Positions 23,855 through 36,674 are shown, counted from the first letter of the stretch. The stretch is 64,000 bases of DNA from Dasypus novemcinctus (GCF_030445035.2 NC_080682.1:30238770-30302769); one strand, 5' to 3'. The notes: generated by a model not told the origin, from the letters alone. Numbers and translations are program-made.

Positions 23855-24325
23855 TCCCTTTCTTAGATCCCTAGGACTGTCATGACAAAACAGTAAACAC
23901 TTAGTAGCTTAAAACAAAAGAAATTTATTGTCTCACAGTCCTGGAAGATAGACATCTAGAATCAAACTGTAAGTGAGCCCTTACTTCCTCTTTATCCAGT
24001 TGGGGACAATCTGTTCCATTCTTCTCTCTTACCTTCTGGTAGTGGCTGGCTGGGAATTTATAACATTCTCTGCCTCAGTTACAATAGGACATTTTTCCCT
24101 CTGTGTGTCTGTGTCCAGTTTCCTCTTTGTAAGGAGACAAAATATCACCTCTTTGCAAGAAACGATATTGGATTAAGGTACACCCTAAACCAGTTTGGAC
24201 TCATCTTAACTAACAGTATCTTCAAAGAAACTATTTCTAAACAGGTTTACACACTTGGGATCAGCTTTAGGATTTGAATGTATCTTTTGGGGAAGACAAT
24301 CCAATGCGTAACAATCACATAATAA
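23855..24325 (-). mobile_element. MaLR (MLT1/MST-type) LTR
   Basis: The reverse strand follows the well-known MaLR LTR: 'cttaaaacaaaagaaatttattgtctcacag' near 23910-23940, the 'gtgtctgtgtcc' segment near 24105, and 'cttttggggaagacaatccaa' near the left-hand LTR start (about 24287-24306). Divergence is moderate. Confidence 0.75.
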
Positions 24326-24349
24326 GAATTACAAATCAAATGAATGGGA

Positions 24350-24620
24350 GACATGTGTGAGAGTTACTGCTGCCCCACAGTCTCACCAACACTTGCTGTT
24401 TTCAACTTCTCAAATGTTAACAATTCTGGTAGATAATATAACAGTAACCAATTAAGGTTTTACTTGCTTTCCCCTTAATTTTTAATGAGATTAAGCATGT
24501 TTCAATTTGTTAATTAGCCATTTGGACAGCTTCTTTGATGAAATGCCTATTCTGGTCTTTTACCTTTTTTTTTCCCCGTCTGGTGATTTGTAATTTTAAG
24601 AAGACCCTCTCTTGGTTAAA
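24350..24620 (-). mobile_element. LINE-1 3' fragment
   Basis: The reverse strand resembles the ORF2-3' end ('ccaacacttgctgttttcaac ... taatgagattaagcatgtttc ... gccatttggacagcttc'), decayed. Confidence 0.6.
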
Positions 24621-24974
24621 TTTGTTACAATCTCATGGCTTTAGATACTAGTAGGAAAGAATTCTTTCAGTATAGACCCAGATAATCTCTACAATTTCCC
24701 CATAATCTTAATATTTGCAAACATTTCATTGAAACTGGAAAATAATATTCTTTAATTATATATATTTGCATACCTATGTAAGCATGTGTATATTATAAGC
24801 TGCTATTCTAAACATTTAAAAAATATTTTTGCAGAAGTTAAAATTTAAACAAACTAAGAGAATACAAGCACATAATATATAAAAAAATAGAGAACAAAAG
24901 AGTATATTCTATTTTCTTTGCCCTCCCCCCTCCTTTTATTTTATTTTAGTGGTTAACTTTATACTGGTATCTTT

Positions 24975-25445
24975 ATTTTTTTAATTTTTTTTATTCTTTT
25001 TTTTTTTAATATTACATTAAAAAAATATGAGGTCCCATTCAACCCCACCGCCCCCACCCCCCCACTCCCCCCACAGCAACACTCTCTCCTGTCATCATGA
25101 CACATCCATTGCACCTGGTAAGTACATCTCTGGGCATCGCTGCACCCCATAGTCAATGGTCCACATCATAGCCCACACTCTCCCATGTTCCATCCAGTGG
25201 GCCCTGGGGGGATCTACAATGTCCCATAGTTGTCCGTGAAGCACCACCCAGGACAACTCCAAGTCCCAAAAATGCCTCCCCATCTCATCTCTTCCTCCCA
25301 TTCCCCGCACCCAGAAGCCACCATGGCCACCCTTCCCACACCAATGCCACATTTTCTCTGTGGACATTGGATTGGTTGCGTCCATTGCACATCTATGTCA
25401 AGTGGGGGCTTAGATTCCACATGGATACTGGATGCAATCCTCCTG
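24975..25445 (-). mobile_element. LINE-1 3' tail fragment
   Basis: The reverse complement of the tail family at 36150-36640: T-rich start, ATGAGGTCCCATTCAACCCC, then 'catcatgacacatccattgcacc', 'gacaactccaagtccc' and the 'cacatggatactggatgcaatcc' end. It faces the forward copy at 26145-26325. Confidence 0.8.
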
Positions 25446-25489
25446 CTTTCAGTTGTATGAAAACTGACAAAATTGAGACCAAACACCAG

Positions 25490-26330
25490 TCCTATCAATA
25501 AATGTAAATACTTTTAACCTATATTTTTTTTAAAAATCAGATAAGCTAACAAATTCAGGTTAAAAGTAAAGGGAGAGGGAAGCAGTTGTGGCTCAAATGA
25601 TAGAGCATCCTCCTACCATATAGGAGGTTAGGCTTTAGTACTCAGTGCCTCCTGACCCGTGTGGAGCTGGCCCATGCACAGTGCTGCTGCAAGCAGGAGT
25701 GCCGTGCTAAGCAGGGGTGTCCCCCACGTAGAGGTGCCCAACGCGCAAGGAGAGCCGCCCCATGTGAAAAAAAGCACAGCCTGCCCAGGGGTGGTGCCGC
25801 ACACACTGAGAGCTGACACAGCAAGATGATGCAACCAAAAAAGTGACAGTTTCCCAGTGCTGCATAATAACAATGCAAGTGGACACAGAAAAGCACACAG
25901 CAAATGGAGACAGAGCAGACAACGGGGAGGAAGGGGAGAGAAATAAAAATAAATCTTAAAACAAAAGTAAAGGGAGAAACCCAATTTAAATATGGGCAAG
26001 GGATTTAAATTATTTGACATTCTCCAGAGAAGATGTACAAATGGCCAGAAAACACATGAAAAGATGCTCAGCATCATTAGTTATCTGGAAAATGTACATC
26101 AAAACCACAGTGATATACCACTTCATATCCACTAGGATAGCAATCAAAACCATTGACCATGAGGTGCAGTGGTGCTCAGAGATGTATTCACCAAGTGCAA
26201 TGAATGTCCCATGATGATGGAGGAGGTTGTTGTTATGGAGGGAGGAGTGGGGTAAGGGGGTGGGGGGTATATGGGGACCTCATATTTTTTTAATGTAATA
26301 TTAAAAAAATAAAGACAAAAAAAAAGAGTA
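25490..26330 (+). mobile_element. LINE-1 3' region split by a SINE
   Basis: Late ORF2 sequence at about 25978-26148 ('aaatatgggcaagggatttaaa', 'aaacacatgaaaagatgctcag') joins directly to the end of the lineage tail at about 26150-26325. The usual intermediate part is missing. The DAS SINE at 25577-25962 is inserted in its left part. It ends in an A-rich tract. Confidence 0.7.
25577..25962 (+). mobile_element. DAS-III-like SINE with a perfect TSD
   Basis: The tRNA-like head (GAAGCAGTTGTGGCTCAAAT) leads into the long DAS body, with GTGTGGAGCTGGCCCATGCA and CAGCCTGCCCAGGGG-type segments. A perfect 15-bp repeat, AAAAGTAAAGGGAGA, flanks it at 25562-25576 and 25963-25977. The open frames on the minus strand through it are spurious. 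Confidence 0.92.
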
Positions 26331-26794
26331 TATTATTCAAAGTTTGTGAATTCTAGTTAGTGTTTTTACTCTACAAGATTTTAAACAATATAATTTAAAG
26401 TGAAAATCAGAATGCACATGTGCTATGAGGGTATACAACTTAAAAAACATAAATGCTCATTTCTAGGATATAGGGTTTAGTCTAATTCTAATTTATAAGT
26501 TTGGAAATTTATGTATGATAAGTATGCATTGCATTTATGAAAAGAAGAATAAATTATGTTTCAATAACAATTGAAATAAAGTAGAAAAAAATGGAGGGAT
26601 TTGTTCAGTGGAGTTTGAAGAAAATGCTGTAAGAGAAGATAAGGCTACTGAGAATGTAGGTATAAAATAAAAAGAAATAATAATGTTAAAGACTTGGTAA
26701 TATCTTCCATCACAAGGATATGGTAGATAAGGCGATTCCTTGGAAAAATAGTAATGGGACAATTAACATTGATAAGGGAAGGTTAATTGTTTTA

Positions 26795-27345
26795 GTTGCT
26801 AATGGGCTGTCAAGTAATATACCATAAATTGTTCGGCTTTTAAAATGGGGATTTATAAGCATACAATTCCAAGGCTGAGAAAACTTTCCAGATCAAGGCA
26901 TCAGGAGAAGTTTTCACCTGAAGATCAGCTGCCAGCGATCAAGGACTCCAGTCATATGGCAGGGAACATGGTGGCATGTGCCGGGCTCTGCCTTCTCCTC
27001 TAGGTCCTTGCTTTCAGCTTTTGGCTGCTCCATCTGTGGCTTTCTCTCTCATCTTCTGTGGGTTCCTCTCTGTTCCTCTGTGCTCTACAAATTCCAGCCT
27101 CTGGCCTCAGGACCCTCTCTCACCTCTGGGGATTTCTCGCTGCATCTGCAGCCTTTGTTCTGTGTATATTCATCTCCTTTATAGAAGACTTCACTTAAAG
27201 TCTTAAGACTTACCCTGGGCTATACCTCACTGAAGTAATCTAATCAAAGGGTCCCATGTATAGTAGGTTTACACCCATAGGAACAGACCAATTCAAGAAC
27301 ATAATATTCCAGAGTCCATAAAAGACACAAATTACCATAGTCACA
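26795..27345 (-). mobile_element. MaLR-like LTR
   Basis: The right-hand part of the minus strand reads like a MaLR LTR. On the plus strand the left end has 'tagttgctaatgggctgtcaa', 'cggcttttaaaatggggattt' (the reverse of the usual polyA-proximal end), then a purine/pyrimidine-rich body, then 'ctgaagtaatctaatcaaagggtcc'. The last segment is shared with 15223-15560. Confidence 0.6.
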
Positions 27346-30300
27346 GATTGTGTTCACTCTCTAAAATTTTTATTAGACTGGGGAATGCATGCTGGAGTAG
27401 CTACCATCCTTCTCAAATGATAAACGAGGCAACACTAGAGATTCCCATTTATCTACAACTCGGAGTTGATTATTCTTTCTACTGTTTTCTTTCCCCTGGA
27501 AACATTATGTCCTTTCTTTCCAGACCAATAGAGTTTCACATAAGTATTCCTCCCACAAAATGGAAACTGGTCTTATCTTAGTTTCCAAATACACAAGGGG
27601 AAAAAATAGATGATTTGATTGATATGAATATTAGACCTTTGAACAAAGTTTTTCTAAAAAAAGTTCAGTTTCACCTTAGTCAAATTACCCTAATGGGAAT
27701 TTACAAACCCACAGAAGTACTGGAATAAAATTTCTGCCAACTTAAATATCTCTTAGTTATACCTGTTTGGAAATCAAACAGGGACCATGTATTATCTTTG
27801 TATTCATTTTCCCAAGAAGTTGTGATAAATATACAATGTGAGGATTGATAAAGAATATATGCCAACACGAATGTTGAAGAAAATTTCTTCTTTTCATGAA
27901 AATTGAAATAAAATTTGGAAAAGACCCTTGCATTTTCTATAGTAAAAGCTGAAACCTTTCCTTAGAGTGTAGGTAAGTGCCATCTTCACAATTCTGCTGA
28001 ACTGTTTACATATTGTGATTTACTAATAAATTGAATTTACCAGTTGATCTGGATTCTGTGAAAGATGTGGCTTATTGCATATGTCTTAGATTTAAATAGA
28101 GCACCTGGAGAATTGAACATTGGACACCTATTAAGTTTATTTAAGTAGCCTTCAACTAATCACTCTCCATTATCAAAAAGAAATATAATTTTGGTATTTA
28201 TTATTAAAATAGTAACAATGATTTTTTGTGTCTTGACACAAAATGTGTCTTGACAATAAATGGAAAACTGTGGCCATAATTTAGTAATAGAAATGCAGTC
28301 AATTGTTGAATCTATTGCTCTTTCTACTTGGTAATATAGAGCATCTTTTGTGGCTTTACATTTTTATAGATTCTATATATGCTAATTTACACTTACTGTG
28401 TTATCTGCATAAGTGAACTCAAAGAAGGACAACATTAAGTTCTTTTTCATGATTTTTGAATGTTGAGAGGAAATAAAATAAAGCAGGAGATGAGTGAATT
28501 GTATTTCAGAAAAGAGTACAAGAAAATCTTGAAATTCAGCGACCCAAGATTCAAAACAAGGGTGAAGAGCATAAAGTTTTTTTGTTTTATTTAGTTTCCA
28601 TTATGTCCAGTTCAGAAAGAATATGCAGCTCTTGCCCTAGCACACACCAAGTTAAGATACCCTTAGAGAGAGAGATAAGCTAAAGTATTTAACAAGTGTA
28701 TAAAAATAAATAAACAGTACAAAGCCAAGTAGCGAATTCTTCTTAAGTGTCAAAAGACCTAGGAGGTTTGAGTATTCATTGCTTGGTGGACTGCAGTAAT
28801 CAGTGTAATCTACCTAGAAATAGTAAGAGTTGAAGAGATTCTGATGAATTAAGCAAGATCAGACTGGGAATGGTGAATGTCTGCCTCCACTGTAGCAGTG
28901 AGCCATAAGGAATCTTATCACTAAATGAAAAATAAACGCATACTGATTAAACTATAATGATTACTAGAGATTTCTGATTACATAAAAGGAACAGTGTTTA
29001 GGGAATTTAAGGTAGCAAGGTATGGTGGGTCCAATGAAAGAGAGAGAGCCCAGAGGCTCTATGAAATCCATAGTTTCAGTGATTATGTGATTGGACATTT
29101 TTAGTATCCAAGATGTTAAAGGACATAAGAGAGAGACAATGACATGAGGCAGTAATTGTGGATTTATTCTGAAATGCCTGGAAGAAAGGCAACACCCAGC
29201 AACTGCATTCTTAGAACTTACCTCAAAATCACTTACAGGGACAGGTCTGGAAGTGGTCCTTAAAGATTGTCTAAACTAACTACCTCAGTCTACTTATGGT
29301 TAAATTGAAGTAAGAAAGTGAGAAATTAAAATCATCTACTTAGAAAGTAGTATAACCAGATGAAAGAGATAATGTTTTACTTTATTTTTAAAATAGCCCA
29401 GTGTTTTAAAAGATAGGTGTTGACAAGGCATAATATAACTATTTATATAAATAGGAAGATATTAAATGATTCTTGTAGAAATATAAGGGCAATATTCTCC
29501 TGACTTTTTATAGATACACTTGAAAATAGGGAAAATAATATTTTAAGTGATTCAGGAGCATAGAATACACTTTTTAAGTGGTGGACCATAAAGAGTTTTG
29601 TATCAGATTAAAAGTAAATTAATATCCTTTTATAAACTGGAGTCCATCTCCCTTATAACTGGAGTTGGTGCATTTATGTGAGTACAATATAAATTAATAT
29701 TGTTAAAATATATAAATGTTTATTTTCTTGGCAATTCTTGATTATTCCCTTTATTTTCTACTTTTGGTATGAAAAGGTAGTCTTAACATAGTGGCATTAA
29801 ATCGTCTTATTCAAATGTGATTTGGTTTATTACATGATAAAATATCTCACAGAGATTTTGTGGGTTCAATCAGACAGACTCAGACTATTGGCAAAGGAAA
29901 AAGAATTAAGAAATCTTAAGTTTAAGGATCAAGCTCATGAATCAAGTTAAAAATGAAGGAAAGAAACATTGGGATGAAAAATGCAACAGAATTTTTTTCA
30001 AAACACATAGGAATACAATTTTAGAATAAGTTATAATAGAGCATTTTTTAAAATAATTTTAAGTCTAAAATGCAAACGTTAATTGAATTAGATAGCTAAT
30101 TTACCTCTATGGATATTCCTCCTTCACTACTCAGTAGAAAGGATACCAAAAGGACATTATGTGGCAATTGATGCTAATTATCACGGTCTGGATTGATTTA
30201 TGTTTTTTTATCTCCAAATATCCTACTTTATGTTAAGAGTTTTACGTGTATAAATTTCCAAAAGGAAAAATGAGAAAGAAGGACTTACAGTTTTGAAAAT

Positions 30301-32256
30301 AAATTTCAAATATCTTGGTACTGAAATTATAAATAATGAATATAAAATATCTTACATGCTGAGAGGTTCATGTTTTCTATACATGAAGTTGAGAAATCAC
30401 AGTGTATTTGAAGGGATGGATTAAAAGCTTGTTTACAAATAGTTCTTTCTGAGCTTATCAATAATTCTTGAAATTCTACTAGTAGAAAGCTATTTATCTG
30501 TTAAGTTTCACCATTTCTTATCAGAGAAACATTGAAAGATGTAGTATTATATAACTCTGCAATAGTGATGAGAAGAGAGGGGTAAAAATAATGGGAATGA
30601 AGTAGAGAAAAGCTTGTCACAGTTGGGAAGACTGGCAATATGGGCACTAAAAGGAGCATACAATTTTAGGATGATTGGTTAGGAAGAATTGAACATTTGT
30701 TTACAAGAATGAAAAAGAAGACAATTTATCCATTCTGGTATGAGATTGGATGAGTTTCTATCAATCCAAGCTAAACCAACTGATGCTATTCTCAAATGCC
30801 AAATGACTCCTGAAAGTCAAATACATGTTGTTGTCGTTGTTGTTAATTAGAGTTCACAGGAAAATCATGCAGAAAGTACAGTTCCCATATCATCCTTCAC
30901 ACATGCAGTTTCCTTATTATTAACACTTTGCACTAGTGTGGTACTTTTGTAAATATTTGTTTTTCTTATGTCTGAGATGATAATGTGTTGAAAAATAGAG
31001 ATGACCAATTTCTCTTCTTATTCCTTTAGTTGACTAAGAAATATAATTCTTCATTTTTAAAATTAGAAGGATGGACCTTCCTTATCATCCAATCAATTTA
31101 AAATATCTTCATAAATTTATAATTTAAGATATCCTACTGGAATTCAATAGGCTAGGAAATTGATTTTGGTGCTGACAGAACAATGAATTTTTCACTCAAA
31201 ATGATTTTTCCTTTTTTACAGAAGTGAGGAAATTGTGGTGATTAAGATTGGGTACTTGGAATACATTTTTTTCACCAGAATTGAAAAACCAACTCACACA
31301 ATATGGAAATTAGCAAAGAAGAAACTGGCAAAGCCAAACTCATGTCTAGCTACAGTTACAAGGCTTGGTTAACATTAATAAAATATGTAAAACAATTCTA
31401 AAAGTTGAAAATTACCAGAAATCTGCAAAGTATTTTATATTTGTTACCTTATTTAATTCCACAACAATGGTATGGATAAATTGTATTAGTAACCAAAAAC
31501 ATGTAGCCTTCTTTCTGGTGAACGTTTTTTCTAGGCTTAGCATGAGGCATTAAGTACATGTAAAATATATTACTGTCAGTGGAATATGCCCAGTCTCAAT
31601 CTTATCAATATTTGATAACATTAGAACTAAGCCCAGAGGAAAGTTACTTTGATTTTTAAAAGTAAGGAAGCAAAACACAAGAAATTTTTAACTAATTATA
31701 ACATGTATAAAATGTTTACAAATTCCAAATACCTTTGGTGGTTTTTCTAATTATAACCTTTGCACATAGGATATAGGGGAGAAAGTTTCTCACATATAGT
31801 ATTGCCAACATAGTACCAATCATATATTAGTACATGATTTTTTTTTCTATTTTCACTCTGCTACATTTATGTGGGTATGTACTAAATAACAGTGAGACCA
31901 GCAAAGTGAGATTTATTTATTTTTCCTTTAAAGGGGAAATTTTGCAATTCTAGTTGGGCATAATACCCAGCTGATGTTTGATAAAACATGCTGAGATAAT
32001 GGTTATATAAATACAATGTGTTTATTATGAAATACTAGTTTTCTTCTCCGTAACCTAAAATTTTTTCCAGTAGTTTAATTTTCAAGAAAGGGACACAAAG
32101 CTTTGCAAGAAAAAGCCTTCCTGAATAAAATAGCAAAATTATATTTTCTTAAACCCATGAAACATTTTTCCATTATAACCTTCACTATGCAAGGAATGAT
32201 ATGCTTCACCATATCAAAATATATCTCACAAGAATTCATTATTCATCTAATTTCAG
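27346..32256. other. Region upstream of the odorant receptor, mostly unclassified
   Basis: About 4.9 kb of AT-rich DNA with no gene found. A reverse LINE-1 tail-like piece lies at about 30835-30960 ('cagttcccatatcatccttcac', 'aacactttgcactagtgtgg'). Olfactory receptor genes usually have one or more short 5' UTR exons and a promoter several kb upstream, so such an exon may lie here, but I cannot place it. Confidence 0.5.
32241..32256 (+). promoter_or_regulatory. Splice acceptor of the odorant receptor coding exon
   Basis: A pyrimidine-leaning stretch ending TTTCAG at 32256 is followed by GTGGCTAAAA, 24 bp before the ATG. The pseudogene at 51 kb keeps the equivalent TTTTCAG/GTG junction (51057 on the minus strand), about 33 bp before its ATG, which supports it as a conserved 3' splice site. 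Confidence 0.7.
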
Positions 32257-32279
32257 GTGGCTAAAATCTGCTCTGGATC

Positions 32280-33206
32280 ATGGAAAATAATGTCACAGAA
32301 TTTATTCTTTTAGGACTTTCTCAGGAAAAGGAAGTAGAAGTTCTCTGTTTTTTGCTATTCTTACTTTGTTATATTGCAATTTTGACAGGAAATCTGCTCA
32401 TCATGGTTTCTATTATCTGCAGTCAACTTATTAACCAGCCCATGTATTTCTTCCTGAGTCACCTCTCATTCTCAGACCTTTGCTACACCTCCACCGTGAC
32501 CCCTAAGCTCATCATGGACTTCCTGGCAGAAAAGAAGGCCATTTCCTATAATGGCTGCATGACACAGCTCTTTACCATGCACTTCTTTGGAGGTATTGAG
32601 GTCTTCATTCTCACAGGGATGGCCTATGACCGCTACGTGGCCATCTGCAAGCCTCTGCACTACACCACCATCATGAGCAGGTGGAGGTGTAACATCATGA
32701 TTGCTGCTTCCTGCGCTGGGGGATTCCTGCACTCCTTTGGTCAATTTCTCCTTGCCATCTTCTTACCCTACTGTGGCCCCAATGAGATAGATCACTACTT
32801 CTGTGATGTGTATCCTTTGCTGAAACTGGCCTGTGCTGACACAAGCAGAATTGGTCTCTTGGTCATTGCTAATTCGGGCCTGATGGGCCTGGTGACTTTT
32901 GTCGTCTTGTTGATATCTTATGCTGTGATCTTATACACTGTCAGGTCCTACTCTGTGGAGAATCGCCGCAAAGCTCTTTCCACATGCAGTTCGCATATCA
33001 CTGTGGTGGTCCTTTTTTTTGCTCCTTTACTCTTCATTTACATTCGACCAGCTACTACTTTACCAGAAGACAAAGTTTTTGCACTTTTTTATACTATCAT
33101 TGCCCCCATGCTCAACCCTCTAATATACACACTAAGAAATACAGAGATGAAGAACGCAATAAAGAAACTATGGTTCCGTATCATGGGAAAGAAAGGAAAT
33201 AAGTGA
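32280..33206 (+). CDS. Odorant receptor, class II, family-4-like; intact
   Basis: This is a seven-transmembrane olfactory receptor of 308 residues, a normal family length, that would couple to Golf in olfactory cilia. It has an N-glycosylation sequon N4-V-T, GN in TM1 (37-38), PMYFFL (54-59), [10 protein letters not shown] at the end of TM3 (114-123), the Cys93/Cys175 pair plus extra loop cysteines 165 and 185, SY in TM5 (213-214), [10 protein letters not shown] (231-240) before TM6 and [12 protein letters not shown] (276-287) in TM7. The start has a strong context (A at -3, G at +4) and no in-frame upstream rival. The whole frame is on one exon, as expected. The motif pattern ([25 protein letters not shown]) fits family 4, near the OR4C/OR4S type, but I do not assign a symbol. 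No gene neighbour within 17 kb. Confidence 0.95.
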   Translation: MENNVTEFILLGLSQEKEVEVLCFLLFLLCYIAILTGNLLIMVSIICSQLINQPMYFFLSHLSFSDLCYTSTVTPKLIMDFLAEKKAISYNGCMTQLFTMHFFGGIEVFILTGMAYDRYVAICKPLHYTTIMSRWRCNIMIAASCAGGFLHSFGQFLLAIFLPYCGPNEIDHYFCDVYPLLKLACADTSRIGLLVIANSGLMGLVTFVVLLISYAVILYTVRSYSVENRRKALSTCSSHITVVVLFFAPLLFIYIRPATTLPEDKVFALFYTIIAPMLNPLIYTLRNTEMKNAIKKLWFRIMGKKGNK

Positions 33207-33834
33207 AAGATATTTTTGATTCTTACCACTGAACTTACTGAATATGTCTTTTCTATCCTAAGAGCTATAAATGCATAGATCTTGTTTCTTATATCTGGCA
33301 ATTTGTGTGTGAGCAACACCCAGATAGGAGCAAAAATTTGCTATTCCCAAGATGTATCCAGGGTTTTTCTCTCTTGTGCTGTTTTTTATGACTTTCTTTA
33401 TTCTATTTCTTCTGCTTTATTGATCCTTCCAATAATTTAGATATTTAGTAGCAGACTCTCTGGGGCATGGTGAAACCCAAATGATCATTGAAAGCCTATG
33501 TAGTCTATTCTTACATAAGATCATATTTGGTGAAGACAATTCCAACTACCAAATAATAATTTAAAAATTAATTCAAATATTTTAATTGTATTACTAAGAG
33601 AGCATTTTAAAAGTTCTAATTCATGGCCAATAACAATATTTATCAACATTTTCACCATCTACTCTGATGATTTTGTAACCAATGACATTCTGGAGTTTCT
33701 CACATGTCCAAACAATACACTCTCCCAAGCTCTAGATAGAAATAGTTTCTTTTCTTCTAACTCACTTTCCATCCTAGATCTTCTCCTGAAAGAAAACAGC
33801 TTTATCTAATTCTAATACTATATAATGTATTTGT
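33207..33834. other. Downstream flank of the odorant receptor
   Basis: Presumed 3' UTR and flank. I see no canonical AATAAA within the first several hundred bases; an ATTAAA occurs at 34262-34267. Confidence 0.4.
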
Positions 33835-34050
33835 TAAGTGTAAGTGCTTTCAAATCAGAATCACTTGATTCAAAACCAGACTTGGTCACTAACTGTGTCC
33901 TGAGGCAATGCTATATCCAATATATCATCTATAACACACAGGTGATAATAATGGCATACCTATCACAAATTCATGAGTGTTACATGTGAGGGGCTACCAC
34001 CTTGCTTTTCACATAGAAATAACTCAATAGGTATGAGTCATTTGTATTAT
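33835..34050 (+). mobile_element. MIR SINE remnant
   Basis: The sequence follows the MIR order: 'caaaaccagacttggtcactaac', 'tgtcctgaggcaatgc', then the 'gataataatggcatacctatcac' core, and ends with 'cacatagaaataactcaatagg'. It is diverged, as expected for an old mammal-wide repeat. Confidence 0.75.
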
Positions 34051-34436
34051 TTTTTTCTTCTGTTATGTATTGAAAAATACCTAATCTCATAATTACTTGC
34101 CTCTGGAAGAGTGGGGGTATAAGGATGGAAAAAATGAAAGGGACATTAATATCATGTTTCTGTATCAGGTGGAAGTAATTTTTCTTGCAGTGGTCAAATG
34201 GAGAATACCACTTAAATTCACTGGGTCAATGTGAACATTTCTCCCCCTTAGCACTATAAAAATTAAAGGCAGTTCCCCCCAAATGGTAATCATAAATTAC
34301 CCTAGAGGAAATTTGTCTCAAATCAGGAAGGGCTGGAAACCAAATATGGTCACTTCATAATTGGTTAGGATCAGGAAGGTCTTCAGAAGTTCCAGCCACC
34401 TGACATTGCTTGCATAAGAATTTTTTTTTCTGTCTG
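34051..34436. other. Unclassified DNA
   Basis: No gene or recognisable repeat. Confidence 0.4.
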
Positions 34437-34812
34437 GTAAAATGTATAAAAGTCTATAGGCTAAAATGTAAACCATTATGTAAAACATAAGATAACAAAA
34501 AATTTAGAAAATTGTATAGTCTAACATATAAACCATAATGTAAACCCAAATGAAACCATGTTTGAAAGCTATTGTTTCAATATCTGTATATCAGCTGCAG
34601 CAAATATAATACAAACATGTAAAAAGATCAATGTTTGGGAAGGGACAAAGGGTTTGATGTTGGATTTGTGAGAGTACCATATATTGTATATGTGAATTAC
34701 TGTGATCTAAAACTTATGTGAAGAAAAACAATAATTAGAAAAAAAAAGAAAGGACGTAGACACTGAGGAAGAAATGGAAGAAATTGCCTTGCCACTGGAC
34801 ATACAGGGCAAT
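34437..34812 (+). mobile_element. LINE-1 3' end with extra downstream sequence
   Basis: The sequence 34437-34740 matches the 3' end at about 45130-45362 ('aaaatgtaaaccat', 'tgtttcaatatctgta', 'tgtgatctaaaacttatgtgaag'). After a short A-run, a further 57 bases at 34756-34812 match 45382-45438 without gaps. Confidence 0.75.
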
Positions 34813-34999
34813 ACTATAGCAGTGATGAAAGGCAAAACGTCAAAAGGAAAAAAGCTTTTTCATTTGTTTTTGATACCTCAATTTATTTTTCCTGTATTTA
34901 ATTTTTCTAAATTAGTATGTATTCTGTATCTAACCTTTAAACCCATCACTATATTCCATTTTACTATTAATGGGAACTGGCAATATATTAGGCTTCATT

Positions 35000-36670
35000 T
35001 TTAAAGAAGTTTTGGACTACAGAGAAGTTCAACTATGGCAGGTGAGGAACACCGGTGCTAGGTGTTATTGATAGGAGGCACATGGTTAGGAGGGAGTTCT
35101 CCAGGGCATGTATAAAGAGTACATAAAAATGTTTGGATATTTTCATAGTGGTTTCAGTTAAAAATGACAACTAATGGAGTGCTGAGTTCCTAGCCAGGGG
35201 GGCTCTATCACATTCCCCAATGGAAAAGCAACAATCCCCCAAGTGCAATGGCAAAGACCAATAAAGACAGATGGTCCAAAAATGAGCCCTTGATACTGAT
35301 GGCTATGATTATGAGCCCGTGGGCCTGAAATACGAACTAGGCCTATAGCTGCCTGGTGCCTAAGATTTACCTCCTGAGAGCCTCCATGTTGCTCAAATGT
35401 GGCCACTCTCTAAGTCAAACTGAGCATGTAAATGCATTACCTTCCCCCCAGCATGGGACATGAGCCTCTCTGGCGCTGAGGGATTACTCCCAAGCACCAG
35501 CTGATGCTGTAACTAGACAAAGACCTTGAATAAAAAGTTCAACTCAGACCAGCAGAAAATCTCAGCCTACATGTAATATCTGGTGTTAAAAACTGCTTTT
35601 TGACTTTGGATAAAAGGGGGAAATGTAAAGGACAAATGAGTTTATATGACTATGAGTCTCCTAAAAAGAGCTGGGAGGTCATCAGAGGGGTAACACTTAC
35701 CCATGCCTCAGCAGGGTACCAGAGACAGCCAAAGTAGATAGAAACCCAGGTACTGGTGCTCCTGAGGGCTACAAAGACCCATAGCATTCTATGGTCATGG
35801 CAGATGACTCTGGAGTTCAGTGTCCTGTCAGTTGGCTCTACTTTGGAGTTTGTGTTTCTGAGTGTGATGAAATTGGACTCAGATATGACCTTTCTACACA
35901 TGCCTCTTCTGTTACTTTTACTGAACCTGTGGTTGGCATTGGGGTTGGTGTATACTCAGGAGATCTGAATCTCTGGACTGTCCATGTGACCACCAGGCCC
36001 TGAGCCTCAGCACACTTGCAACTCCTACCCTCTGGATTATTGTGCTTACCCTGGTCAGTTAACAGGGAGGTGAAAAGGTCAACTACCACACCAGGAAACC
36101 AAGAGTGCCTACAACTGCAAGCAGGAGAATTGCATCCATCATCCATGTGGAATCTAAGTTCCCTCTTGATATAGAGGGGCAGTGGGCATAACCATCCCAG
36201 GGTCCACAGGATAGAGGAATGGAGTATGGATTGGAGTGGATCTACTGGTGTTCTGCTGTGGAAATATTGTGATTAGTAATGGAAGAAATTGCAGCATTGA
36301 TGTGGAGAAAGTGACCACTGTAGCTACTGATGGTAGGGAGAAGGAATAAGAGATGTGATGTTGGGACATTTTCAGGATTTGAAATTGTCCTGGATGGTGC
36401 TGCAGAGACAGATGCTGGACATTGTGTGTCCTGCCATGGCCCACTGGGTGGACTGGGGGAGAGTGCAGAATACAATGTAGACCACTATTCCTGTGGTGAC
36501 GCAGTGCTCCAAAATGTATTCACCAGGTGCAGTGAATGTGCCACGATGATGGAAGAGGTTGTTGTTGTGGGAGGAGTGGGGTGAAGGGGGTGGGGGGTTA
36601 TATGGAGACCTCATATTTTTTTAATGTAACATTTCAAATAAAATAAAGAAGGAAAAAAATAATCTAAAAA
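35000..36670 (+). mobile_element. Long LINE-1 3' tail (lineage type)
   Basis: This is the longest copy in the window of the tail family that recurs at 6.6, 18.0, 20.5, 21.2, 25.0, 26.1, 38.0, 40.1 and 54.5 kb. It ends with GGACCTCATATTTTTT-like sequence, 'taatgtaacatt' and an A-rich tract at 36600-36670. No ORF2 sequence precedes it. The short open frames on both strands are not conserved protein. The start is approximate. Confidence 0.75.
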
Positions 36671-36674
36671 AAAA

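Noticed and set aside
25628-26077. 149-codon reverse frame
   Set aside because: Antisense through the DAS SINE at 25577-25962; no conserved protein.
32472-32744. 90-codon reverse frame opposite the receptor
   Set aside because: Shadow of the receptor coding strand.
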